Assembly: GCA_033239125.1 (NCBI GenBank)
Contig: BSWB01000001.1
Location: 2,740,501 to 2,804,500, forward strand
From: Fagopyrum homotropicum
Taxonomy: Eukaryota > Streptophyta > Magnoliopsida > Caryophyllales > Polygonaceae
Length of the DNA stretch: 64,000 bases
Direction of reading: 5' to 3'
Shown here one piece after another: positions 42,117 through 51,462 of the stretch. The notes under the pieces were generated by a model, which saw only the letters and a list, made by a program, of their open reading frames with translations, ran no database searches and was not told where the DNA came from. The translations under genes were made by a program, and so were the position numbers. Position 1 is the first letter of the stretch, and every line of letters begins with the position of its first letter.

Positions 42117-43055
42117 AAATGGACTTCCTACAAAAGTTAAACTCGATGAAAGACGTATTGTTGTTACTAGGCATTGTGAACTTTACAATCACCACCTCGA
42201 GGACTTGCTTCATTTGTTTTTTGTTTGCCCTTTCAGTAAACAAGTCATCGACAAAATTGATGGTTCAATACTAACCGAAATAAACTCTATTGACCACAAC
42301 AATAAAATACATGATATCCTAGTGGATTTAAAAAATAAACTTGGACTTAACAAGATGACCTGTCTAGTAACTATTTGGTGGAGCATCTGATACTTCAGAA
42401 ACAAAATTATCTTTTGTAATGAACCCATTGATTCTATTAAAAAGCTCATAGGTTTCATCAAAGATCAAATCAATAATTGGAAGTGAAACACTATTGATGA
42501 GGACAACTTCGATTTCAAACAAAAACACAAACAAACAAATCACTCTAAAAGGAAAAACATAACATCAATTGGGAAAAACTAAAACTTGATTTCCATAAGC
42601 TGGATTTTGATGGCTCAAAACTGGATTCGGGAGTAAGATCTATGGGCTATGTTATCCAAGACCATAACGGAAAGGTGGTAAGCCTTGACGCAAAAAAAAA
42701 GTGACTTTAACTCAGTAATCAAAGTTGGAGCGTTTGCCCTCAAATTAGGCCTCCAAGAAGCTAAAAGACTCAATATAAAAAAGATTGAAATCAAAGGTGA
42801 TAACCTCTGTGTTATTAAGGCACTCTAAGGTTTGTGGAGTTGTCCTTGGGAGATCGAGATGATTGTTTCTGACTCCATTTTGGACCTTCGTTTCTTCGAC
42901 GAAATCCACATTAGAAATGTTTTCAGAGAAATATATTGTGTGCTGACCGACTAACCCACCTCGGTGCATCGACCCTCAACACCAATTTTTCTGATGATCT
43001 TGAACTTCTGTTCTCGTCCGTAAGGATGCTTTAGCGTGGACTACCCCTAGAAAAA
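42117..43055 (+). mobile_element. LINE 3' remnant: zinc-binding domain, RNase H and tail
   Basis: The translation starts with GLPTKVKLDERRI and continues CELYNHHLEDLLHLFFVCPF (the zinc-binding RT-associated domain), then after a stop KLDFHKLDFDGSKLDSGVRS (first RNase H acidic block), GAFALKLGLQEAKR, KIEIKGDNLCVIKAL and IHIRNVFREI. Stops and one frame change in the linker make it a pseudogene. A short A-rich tail is near 43050. It abuts the gypsy LTR end at 42116 exactly, so its own 5' part was cut off by that insertion or an associated deletion. Confidence 0.85.
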
Positions 43056-43317
43056 ATTATATATATTAACGGTATTCTTTGGTTTAAATCATTACAATAC
43101 GCAATTAAGTTTCAAATTATTTATTAACAAATATCTGTATCAGTCAAACAATGGTTATAAACTAGTATATCATAAAAATCGGGCCTATTGTGAAAAAACC
43201 ATTCAATCTTCTCACACTATTGGAATGTAAAGACAACAATTAAAACATAGAAGAAGTTGTAGCACTGTGTAACGGAATCAACAATTTAAGTATCCGTTTA
43301 ATTACTTGATCCCGATT

Positions 43318-43600
43318 GATATTCGTATCACACGTTTCATGCTATTTGTAGCACTTGTCCGACTACGCATTGCGGAGCCATAGTAACAAGCTCATTTCGT
43401 TCGAAAAATAAAGGAAAAATGGCTAAGACTACGCATGCCGGATGCGTAGTAGTTCATATTAAAACATTTCGTTCGAAAAAAAAAAATGGTTACGAGTAGT
43501 CGTGCCCAAAAAAAAAGATTTTTTTTACTACGGCTTCACGGTGCGTAGTCGGACAAGTGGTATGAATAACATGTTTCATGTGGTACGAATAACAATAACC
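43318..43600. mobile_element. MITE with ATTCGTA termini and CTACGC palindromes, copy 2
   Basis: Begins GATATTCGTATCACACGTTTC and ends CATGTGGTACGAATAACAATAAC. The inner arms ACTTGTCCGACTACGCA and TGCGTAGTCGGACAAGTGG are strongly complementary. It shares TAACAAGCTCATTTCGTTC and GATGCGTAGTAGT with copy 1 at 19902-20198. Confidence 0.8.
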
Positions 43601-44489
43601 TTTGATCGACTATAAATTTTTATATGAAATAACATACTTGTTTAAAAAGGTAAATTCACTACATAGTACATAATCAATTAATTGAGTGATATATGGGACT
43701 GATGCCTGAAACTACTGATCATTAAAATGAATAAGAACCTTTTGTTGTTGAACCAGGATGAATCTCTTTTTGTTGAACCAAGATGAATTAGAACCTTTCA
43801 TTAAAGTTTTAAAACTATTGATCACTAAACTGTCGGTTTGAGCAAACCGGCAAACCTAAACCGTCGGTTTGAACAAATCAACAGTTTGTGCCGGTTTGAG
43901 AACCGCCCGTTCGGTGATTTTGTCCAACCGGACCCAAGTCTAGCTTTGATGACACAGTAGCAAATTACGCCACTGATGCTACCACTGTAACTTTTCACCT
44001 TCTTTCTTAGTTTGTGTTGGTTGTTCTAGATGGATATGAAAATTTTGAAACTACACATAACTCCAGTTGGCATAATACTTCACAAGCATGGAATAAATTT
44101 TATCACAGCATATCAATATACCAAATGCTTTTTTGCTTTATCTCAATTACTTGTGAAAATTGGGGATTTCAGTAAGATTTTTTTTATTCTTTTGATACAG
44201 TGATAATTAATTGATTCTTCTGTTGCTACCATTGTCTTTTCCATTTGGATTGCTTATCACGCTCACAGCACATCTCTTTGTCTTCTGGTGGCAATCATTG
44301 AGTTGTTCTAACCCATACGGGCAAGCTATATTATTAAAGCTTTTCCTGGACATGAAATCTCTCAACTACATATGTAAATGATGAATTAGAGCTTTATTTG
44401 CAAGCTGCAGCATACTGATCTATAAAAACCCAAAAAGTTGTTCATGACTTTGTATATCATTCTATCAAATGAACAAATTAGCAAGCCGC
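43601..44489. other. Intergenic DNA left of duplicated F-box block 2
   Basis: Contains two diverged copies of AAACCGTCGGTTTGA-type words at 43830-43920. A 50-bp segment (43948-43998, GATGACACAGTAGCAAATTA...) recurs at 46746-46795 on the far side of F-box gene 2. From about 44330 it matches 33270 onward, the left edge of the duplicated block. No gene seen. Confidence 0.55.
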
Positions 44490-44765
44490 CCTTCATCGCC
44501 CAAATAACTCAGTAGACAAGTCGAGTGCCGGTGAGTAAAGAAAAAACATGAAACCTGCAGCTTGAGGTTTGGTTCAGCAAATCAGTCAAAATTTGCACAA
44601 CCTTATATTCATTGGTAAATAAATCATAGCCAAACTCGTAGTCATAGATGCGAATAGAAGACTCGGACTAGCAGGAAGAATTTAAAACTTTCAGTTCCGT
44701 AGAACTAGTACTGAAGCTTCGCCAACCACCAGACATACGAGGCCATTGCAAGTTCCAATTGGTTT
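44490..44765 (-). pseudogene. F-box gene remnant 2
   Basis: Contains CRFHVFSLL-type, tyrosine-rich and GLVCLVV-type fragments of the F-box-associated domain on the - strand, with deletions and shifts. It lacks an F-box. It corresponds to remnant 1 at 33717-34115 and sits in the same position relative to an intact gene. Confidence 0.7.
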
Positions 44766-45320
44766 CGGTGCAGAAGGTCGTCTGCAAATGGTGGAAAATA
44801 ATGCTCTCCAGAGTCAAAGGTAGCAATTCATTTAGCACACAGTTCAGTGTTGATGCAAAAAGTAACTCAAGTAAAATAGCAGAAGCAATTAATTTGCCTC
44901 TCAACTCACTTGTGGTTAGCAGAAGCCTCTTTAGATTGGCAACAATGTTGATCTTCTTAGTGATACTGAAGCAAAGAAACTATAGCTACACTGTGTAATC
45001 TTATAAGCCTTGACACACATTTCATGATCGGTTTAGCTTGAAATTGAACCATACATATATTATTAATCAACAGAACTACTGTTATGAAGAACCTTATTGA
45101 AAAAGATAAACAAACATGCAAACTAAAAAGAAAAAAAAACAACCTAAAAAGATGGAATCAAAGAATGATGAACTATAATATCCAAGAATGTTGTTCTAGA
45201 ACTAAAAGGATGAAAACTTAACTAGGAGAATCATTATAGATTGATTCTCTATGACTAGATATCATGCTGAACTATAAAAAACCCAGAAGGTTGTTCTTGA
45301 GTTTTACATGCTTTGAATAA
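44766..45320. other. Downstream region of F-box gene 2
   Basis: 44870-44970 is matched in inverted orientation at 54970-55060 (shared words CTAACCACAAGT and GAGTT...AGGCAAATTA), so both come from one older sequence. I do not recognise its origin. 45100-45300 matches 34140-34400. Confidence 0.5.
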
Positions 45321-46490
45321 TTAGTAAGATAAAGCATCGGGTCGATCTAGTAAAGCGAGGCTTTGGACAAAAGGAGTTATCCTCGAGATTTCTAGTATGT
45401 CGTCTACTATAAGCTTAACTGTCCCAAACAATACTGGGCCACTTTTGGTGAAACATATGGGATATCTTGGATATCCTACAAAGCTGTCATAAATCCGAAG
45501 AGTTAGTAGTTTAGTCCACGATTTTGCCACTGCATACTCCTTCATCACCCACAGATCATATTCATACATATGTGTTGACAAATCTTCTCCGGTGGTAGAA
45601 AGAAGAGCAAACCACTCTTTGTATTTCACTTTATCACATAAACACCTTACCGGACCCTTTGTCAGAGATTCCGGCATCTCCATCTCCCCAAATAACTCAC
45701 TAGACAAGTTAAATGTCACAATCCTTTGGTTGTTACCATTCCGAGATTCACCACAAATCCAATGCAAAGCACCATTAACCACCACAGATGTCATACAAGT
45801 ATAAAGATGTCCCAAGCCTGCAGGGAAGTTCAGTTTCTTCCAAGAGCCGGTGAGTAAAGAAAAAACATGAAACCTGCATCTTGAGGTCTGGTAAAGCAAT
45901 TCAGTCAATGTGTGCACAACCTTGTAGTCATTGGTAAGTGAATCATACCCAAAGTCAATGTTATAAATGGGAACACTTTGATGAGTAGGACGAATGAGAA
46001 GACTTGGAATGGTGGGAAGAATAATAAACTTTCTTACACATGGGTTCCATAGAATTGAATCCTGGTGAACTGACAGACATATGAGGCCATTGTAAGTTCC
46101 AACGGGATTCATCACATTCAATGGAAAAGAATTTCCACAAACTGAAGATAAAGCTCCCCTGAAATCACAAGTAGGAATTACTGCGCGCTTTGTATATTCA
46201 CCCTTGGTATTATCGAAATCCAAAAATAAAAACTCAGAATTCAACCGAGACTCGTTACTACTGAAAGAATAATAAGATACCAGATGCAGATCACTTTCAC
46301 CTCTGTTGTTGTTGTTGGTTTTCAGATGATTGAGAATGAAAGCAGAAGACTTGACTAGAGAATTCCATGACTTACTTACACTCTTCCATTTCAGCAGTGA
46401 ATTGGTAGGAACCCTAACAAGAATTTCATGTATAATATCGTCTGGTACTTTCTGAGCGTCATTCCACTGTTCCCCTTTGCAAATCATCAT
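45321..46490 (-). CDS. F-box protein with F-box-associated domain, gene 2
   Basis: Single exon, 389 residues. I start it at the paired ATG at 46490 (MMICKGEQWNDAQKVP) because gene 1 starts at the same place. The frame extends 21 codons upstream only from a TTG. The F-box reads KVPDDIIHEILVRVP...LLKWKSVSKSWNSLV (residues 14-55). The FBA domain has GTYNGLICL, LWNPCVRKFIILP, FGYDSLTNDYKVV, VVNGALHWICGE and DLWVMKEYAVAKSWTKLL. It is closest to gene 1, with differences spread evenly along the protein. It should act as a substrate adaptor of an SCF E3 ligase. The target is unknown. Confidence 0.93.
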   Translation of the reverse strand: MMICKGEQWNDAQKVPDDIIHEILVRVPTNSLLKWKSVSKSWNSLVKSSAFILNHLKTNNNNRGESDLHLVSYYSFSSNESRLNSEFLFLDFDNTKGEYTKRAVIPTCDFRGALSSVCGNSFPLNVMNPVGTYNGLICLSVHQDSILWNPCVRKFIILPTIPSLLIRPTHQSVPIYNIDFGYDSLTNDYKVVHTLTELLYQTSRCRFHVFSLLTGSWKKLNFPAGLGHLYTCMTSVVVNGALHWICGESRNGNNQRIVTFNLSSELFGEMEMPESLTKGPVRCLCDKVKYKEWFALLSTTGEDLSTHMYEYDLWVMKEYAVAKSWTKLLTLRIYDSFVGYPRYPICFTKSGPVLFGTVKLIVDDILEISRITPFVQSLALLDRPDALSY

Positions 46491-46559
46491 CTTCCCGGAA
46501 AAGATTGCAAGGTTTAGGGCTTTCACACGCCGCCGACTATCAGAGCGAGGCAAATATGA

Positions 46560-47029
46560 ATCTATAACTTGATTTACTAATTAATGGGGCTATTATTATA
46601 TATATTTAAATTTTTGATACAGTCGGTTAACTAAATGTCCGGATCATCATGCAATTTAAAGATTTAAAGCATATATAATTTATCAATTTTTGGTTTTTGT
46701 TTTAACACTATGCCAGTTATCCGTTCAATTGAAAAATCACCACTGATGACACAGTAGCAAATTATGCCACTGATGCTACCACTGTAACTTTGCAGTTGCA
46801 GCTATAGATGATCAGCATTTTCCTTATTGAATAAAAGAAGCTTTCTTGAACCATTTTGTGATGATTCTTTCTACTGTTCATGTGATCTCCTCTGCTCAAC
46901 GCAATTTGAATGAGTTCATATCTTATTGTGAATCTATGATGATTGATCATGAAGCTGATGTGGTGCAATATTCATGCTTGTTTTCAATGCAAAAATGAGT
47001 TTTCCAGGCCAACTGTAAATTTTGATAAT
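46560..47029. other. Upstream region of F-box gene 2
   Basis: AT-rich, homologous to 35640-35870 upstream of gene 1. It then has the 50-bp segment repeated from 43948. No gene recognised. Confidence 0.5.
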
Positions 47030-47325
47030 CTGACTTCACATAATATGTAAAACATATGAACGTTGTTTGTTAGTGTCATAGTCTTCCCATTGAAATCTTT
47101 ATGAACCCTGGCATATTCTGAGGAAACACTGGAGCTGAAGAGCTTCATGTCATCTTTAAACGTCTCGTTCTTGAAGACGACCACGTTGAGCCACTTCCAG
47201 GTTCATCATAGACTAACCAAGATGAAGTTGTCCATGTGAGGTGAGCCCAATAAGCCTAATCACATTTGCTTAGTAGTTCTGCAATCTCTGAAGAGGTGAG
47301 CCTCCGTTTCGGGGACTACCTCTCA
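47030..47325 (-). mobile_element. LINE remnant related to 38530-39115
   Basis: On the - strand, VVFKNETFKDDMKLFSSS and ARVHKDFNGKTM lie after a short piece encoding ...AHLF.DCRTTKQM. The order is zinc-binding domain then linker, as in the remnant at 38530. Here the middle part is deleted. The two copies share GAACGAGACGTT and CTTAGTAGTTCTGCAATCTC-type words. Confidence 0.7.
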
Positions 47326-47942
47326 ACATATGAAGTTATCCACTGTTTGCCGGAGTTTGAGTCTCCGATGGCCGGTGTTACTCTTTTCCTCCATTAATTC
47401 CGGCTTCGAACCTCTTCAACTCCTCCTCAATTGCTTCTACTGTTTCATTCTCTCTCAACCTTATCTCGAAATTCTCCAATTTTCACCAGATATCCTCTCC
47501 TCGCTTGTTTAATGGATTCAAAGGCATATCTAGAGGCCATGGAAGTTGAGACTGCTAACAATGTAACTTCGACAGCTCTAAGAAGTCGTCGACATAGGAA
47601 TTGGGAGTTTTGTTGTATGACAGCAAGCTTATTGTTCTTTACTGCAGGTTTGCTATCATGAAGAAGCTTATTGTAGTCATTGTGTTTTTGCTGTTGGCTC
47701 TATCACCCCTACTGAATTATGCATACATAATTTCCATACTAAAATCATAACCCAAACGAGCTCGAATGTCGCATGCATATTCGGATATTCGAAAGCAACT
47801 CCGACGACTACTATTTTAGCAAGATCATAAAAAATTCTGTCTGAAAAATACAAGGAAAAAATAGGGCACTGAAACAAAATATATATTGAACTGAAGTTTG
47901 CTGCAAACAAAAAAGATAAACAAACTATGATATCAAAGAATC
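47326..47942. other. Spacer upstream of F-box gene 3 terminus
   Basis: A 60-codon (47330) and a 76-codon (47431) open frame lie on the + strand. Neither has a domain I recognise. No RNA gene or repeat identified. Confidence 0.4.
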
Positions 47943-49112
47943 CTAGCAAGAAGATGTATCAGATCGATCTAGTAAAACAATGCTCTCGACAAAAGGATCT
48001 ATGGACAAGATACGGACTCTGCGATCTACAATAACCTTACTTTGATTGTCTTCATGATCAGTTAACACCACTCCCTGCAGATCAACTGTCCCATGGATAA
48101 TCTTATCAGACTTTGTGAAATACAACGGATACTGTGTAGAGTATGGGAAATTATCAGGCACCGAAAACGTCAGTACTTTAGTCCACGATTCTGCCACACC
48201 ATATTCCTTCATCGCCCACAGATCAAACGAGTCACTCGACTGCCATCTAATAGAAAGAAGAGAATAGTAGTCTTTATACTTCATACTATAACATAAAGTC
48301 TCCTGCGGCAAATCTTTTCTCAGAGATTCAGGAAATCTCATCTTCCCAAATACTTCACTAGACAAGTTAAGTGTCATAATGACTCTACGTTCGTTGATCT
48401 CGCTATCCGGTTCAAAACAAATCCAATGCAGATTACCATTAACCTGCACATTTACTTCATCATAAATTCTAGGTATCAAGTCTGCAGGAGGGTTCAGGGT
48501 CTTCCAAGATCCTCTTTGTAGAGAAAAAACTTCAACACTACAAATTTGCGTTTTGGCATGCATTCCGACCCAAATTTGCACAACCTTATAGTCATTGGTA
48601 AGTGAATCATAGCCAAACTCATATACCGGATAGCGAAAATCATCAAGTATAGGCTGAAAACTAGGATCAGGAAGAATCAAGAACTTTCTCACACATGGGT
48701 TCCATAGTACTAATTGTACTATAAGATGATGAAAAAAATGCATGCATATGAGGCCACTGCAAGTTCCTACTAGATACATTATATATGGTTCTTTTCCTCT
48801 GTAAAACGAAGAAAATGCTTCCTTAAAGCCAGAAGTAGGTATTAAACAGTGATTGGTGTATTCATCTTCAATACTATCTGAATCCAGAAGGATCAACTCA
48901 TCATCACTACGGCAGCAAGATAATAGCAGAAGTTTGTCACTTTCGGGGAATTTGAGATGGCTGAGAATGAAATCAGAACACTTCACAAGAGAATTCCATG
49001 ATTTACATACTGTCAAGCATTTCACCAATGATTTACTAGAAACCCTAGTAAGGATTTCATATATAATTTCCTCGGGTATTTGTCTCTGCATAGTACGGAT
49101 CCTCTTTGCCAT
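47943..49112 (-). CDS. F-box protein with F-box-associated domain, gene 3
   Basis: Single exon, 389 residues, ATG at 49112. The F-box reads QIPEEIIYEILTRVS...LVKCLTVCKSWNSLV (residues 10-50). The FBA part has GTCSGLICMHFF, LVLWNPCVRKFLILP, YEFGYDSLTNDYKVV, VFSLQRGSWKTL, VNGNLHWICFE, MTLNLSSEVFGKM and FDLWAMKEYGVAESWTKVL. It is clearly more diverged from genes 1 and 2 than they are from each other, so it is an older branch. The 5' flank (49200-49330) contains a direct repeat of GATAAGGAGAGATTCAA. It is intact and probably expressed as an SCF substrate adaptor. Confidence 0.93.
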   Translation of the reverse strand: MAKRIRTMQRQIPEEIIYEILTRVSSKSLVKCLTVCKSWNSLVKCSDFILSHLKFPESDKLLLLSCCRSDDELILLDSDSIEDEYTNHCLIPTSGFKEAFSSFYRGKEPYIMYLVGTCSGLICMHFFHHLIVQLVLWNPCVRKFLILPDPSFQPILDDFRYPVYEFGYDSLTNDYKVVQIWVGMHAKTQICSVEVFSLQRGSWKTLNPPADLIPRIYDEVNVQVNGNLHWICFEPDSEINERRVIMTLNLSSEVFGKMRFPESLRKDLPQETLCYSMKYKDYYSLLSIRWQSSDSFDLWAMKEYGVAESWTKVLTFSVPDNFPYSTQYPLYFTKSDKIIHGTVDLQGVVLTDHEDNQSKVIVDRRVRILSIDPFVESIVLLDRSDTSSC

Positions 49113-49580
49113 GTTCGATCAACAGCAATTTTTGATTATGCTCAATAGCAGGCCTGACAGAATCAATTTCAAATTTCCTAAAAACACAGCCAGAGATTCC
49201 AAAATACCAACTCAACTCATATAGATAAAACAAACCAATGATAAGGAGAGATTCAACTCAACTCACAGGATCAATTTGTATGCTTCGTTGATAAGGAGAG
49301 ATTCAAATTTCCTCAAAACACAGCCAGAGCTTCGTTGATTGCGGGATTGCGGGAGAGTTTTGAAAGGAGTCGGTTTGGCACTCTGTATTTATAATATATA
49401 GAATTTTTTTTGAAAAGATAAATTAAAATTATATACGAAGAGAAAGAAATTGATTTACAAGATATCGGTTAAGATTAATCTTTGACCAGATTTCTTTTAT
49501 CTTTCTCAACCTTAAACGCAATTAATCCTTTTACCTTTATATCAATGAAACACGATATTTATTCTTAACATATTATATTA

Positions 49581-49761
49581 GGGCCCGTTTGGAAGCACTG
49601 GGAATCATTCCGGTAAAGGAATGATTCCGAATAAATAAAAAATTTATATTTGGTTAGAGGTCTTTTAATACATAAAATTAATCTCATCCATTCCATTTAC
49701 TTTCTCTACCCTTGTTCGATTTCATTCCGTTTTTATTCCACCGCTCCAACCAAACGGACAC
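49581..49761. mobile_element. Short MITE upstream of F-box gene 3
   Basis: Begins GGGCCCGTTTGGAAGC after TTA and ends CCAACCAAACGGACAC before TAA. The ends are inverted repeats. The right arm ATTCCACC...CCAACCAAACGG is shared with the MITE at 30117. Exact target-site duplication is uncertain. Confidence 0.75.
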
Positions 49762-49926
49762 TAAATATATTACTTTTTTTCCTTTATTAATATTGTCAAA
49801 AAAAAAAATGCTACCAATACAAATTTAAAATTATACTTCATTGATAAACTAATAAGATAAAATACGTTATAAAATATATGTGTCGCATCAATAGTCAATA
49901 AGTTAAGTAAAAAATATATATAATTA

Positions 49927-50105
49927 TATAGGATAACTAGGCCTTCTTAGAAAGTAGTAACTAGGTTTTTTAATGTTTCAATTAAGTAAATATATCCCAA
50001 TCTTTTGTATTTATTCTCAAACTCTACACACTCTTTTCTCAAGGCGTACATTTACTAAACACAAAACTATAAAAAGCCTAGTAAACCAAACTATTTCAAT
50101 TTTAT
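49927..50105 (+). repeat. Dispersed ~180-bp repeat, copy 4
   Basis: From AGGATAACTAGGCCTTCTTAG to CTAGTAAACCAAACTATTT. It is very similar to 26351-26532 apart from a deletion in the AACTAGAGTAG segment. Confidence 0.8.
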
Positions 50106-50880
50106 ATATATGTATATGTAAAATAATAGACAATGTGTCTATGAAAATTATTTTATATATTTTTATTTTATATATTGAGTATTAAAATTCAGTTTAAGTG
50201 GTTGTATACTAATAAATTTACATTCATTTTGTAGTTGGAAAATTTTATTTATTTATTGTTTTGCCCTTTTATACTCTTTTTTATTTGACATTAAGATCAA
50301 TTTATTGATGTGAGAACGTGTCAACAACAAAGTAATGAAGAAAGTCATTATTGTTGAGAGTTTGTGTAATCATTCTAAGACGAGAGATGATTAATCGAGT
50401 GCAATGATCACTAGATGTCCGATAGGTTTTTTTTTATTGTCCATTAGTTTTATAACGAAAATCACCAGTTATATGTTGGGATTAAATATAAAAACATGGC
50501 CGAACATGCAAAATATATTATTGATGTTGAATCAATCTATCGAGAATTCACACGTTGACATCACGTTCAAATAACAATAAGGGGTTCGTGTGTCTATACG
50601 AGTTCTTATATGACAAAAATACAACACATAAGTTTAATACGAGTCATCTTAAAATCAAAACCTTCAACTTTTGACGAATTTCAATGGACCAAATCGTTAG
50701 TAAACGACATTAATGACATTTTGTCTTAGGATCCATCAACAATTTTATGGTCAAGTCAACAAATTATTCTAATTAGCCTTCTAATTATAACTAATTAATC
50801 AAATCCAAGTACAATTGTAAATCTAAGATATGATAATTTCTTATTCATTTTGGGCGGGTCCATGTTTAGTTGTATATTAT
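50106..50880. other. AT-rich distal upstream region of copy C
   Basis: No gene or repeat recognised. From about 50885 homology to the copy B upstream region begins (GTCATGCATTACGTTTCTTC). Confidence 0.5.
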
Positions 50881-50924
50881 AGTTTAATACGTCATGCATT
50901 ACGTTTCTTCTAATATATTTTTTA

Positions 50925-51302
50925 GGGCCTGTTTGTTTTCAACTCCGAAAACGGAAATGGAATGGAAACGAATTTAGTCCATATCTGTATTCTTATTCTT
51001 GAAATTGTATGAAATCATTCCTTGTGTTTTAAGCTAAAAATGCACTTGATTCCCCACATTTTGTTACCCTATAGGGCATCAAAAGTCCATATCTGTATTC
51101 TTATTCTAGATTCGTTTTCATTCCGTTTTCGATTCCGGAGTTAAAACCAAACGGACCCTTAATATCTAAATTGACATAAACAAATCCACTTGCGACTTGT
51201 AATATACTTTTCCTTCCAAAAATTTTCATGAATAAAAGTATACGTATGAACTAGATTCGTTTCCATTCCGTTTTCGATTCCGGCGTTAAAACCAAACGGG
51301 CC
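50925..51302. mobile_element. MITE with tandem rearrangement upstream of monooxygenase copy C
   Basis: Same family as 23193-23483. It starts GGGCCTGTTTGTTTTC after TTA (50922-50924) and ends ACCAAACGGGCC before TTA (51303-51305). Copy B's upstream region is uninterrupted here, so this is an insertion specific to C. Inside, a first right end closes at 51158 (AAACGGACCC). It is followed by 58 bp of flank (51159-51216) that is repeated at 51303-51360, and then by a second partial MITE right half. So the right half and its flank were duplicated in tandem after insertion. Confidence 0.9.
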
Positions 51303-51418
51303 TTAATGTCTAAATTGACATAAACAAATCCACTTGCGACTTGTAATATACTTTTCCTTCATATACTGCTTCATAGTGTTGAAGTCTTGAAGAAAACGAA
51401 CACGTCGTTGACTGTCGA

Positions 51419-51434
51419 TCCTATATATATATAG
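51419..51434 (+). promoter_or_regulatory. Candidate TATA box of copy C
   Basis: CCTATATATATATAGATA lies about 30-45 bp before the ATG at 51463. The short distance leaves only a very short leader, so the true start site could lie further up. Confidence 0.4.
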
Positions 51435-51462
51435 ATATTCTGTTTGAGAATTTGCAGCAGTT

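Noticed and set aside
46491..46553. Extra 21 N-terminal codons of F-box gene 2
   Set aside because: Start only from a TTG. The paralogue has a frame break here and begins at the ATG matching 46490.
47330..47661. Two frames (60 and 76 codons, +) before F-box gene 3
   Set aside because: No recognised domain. A small gene cannot be excluded, but nothing supports it.
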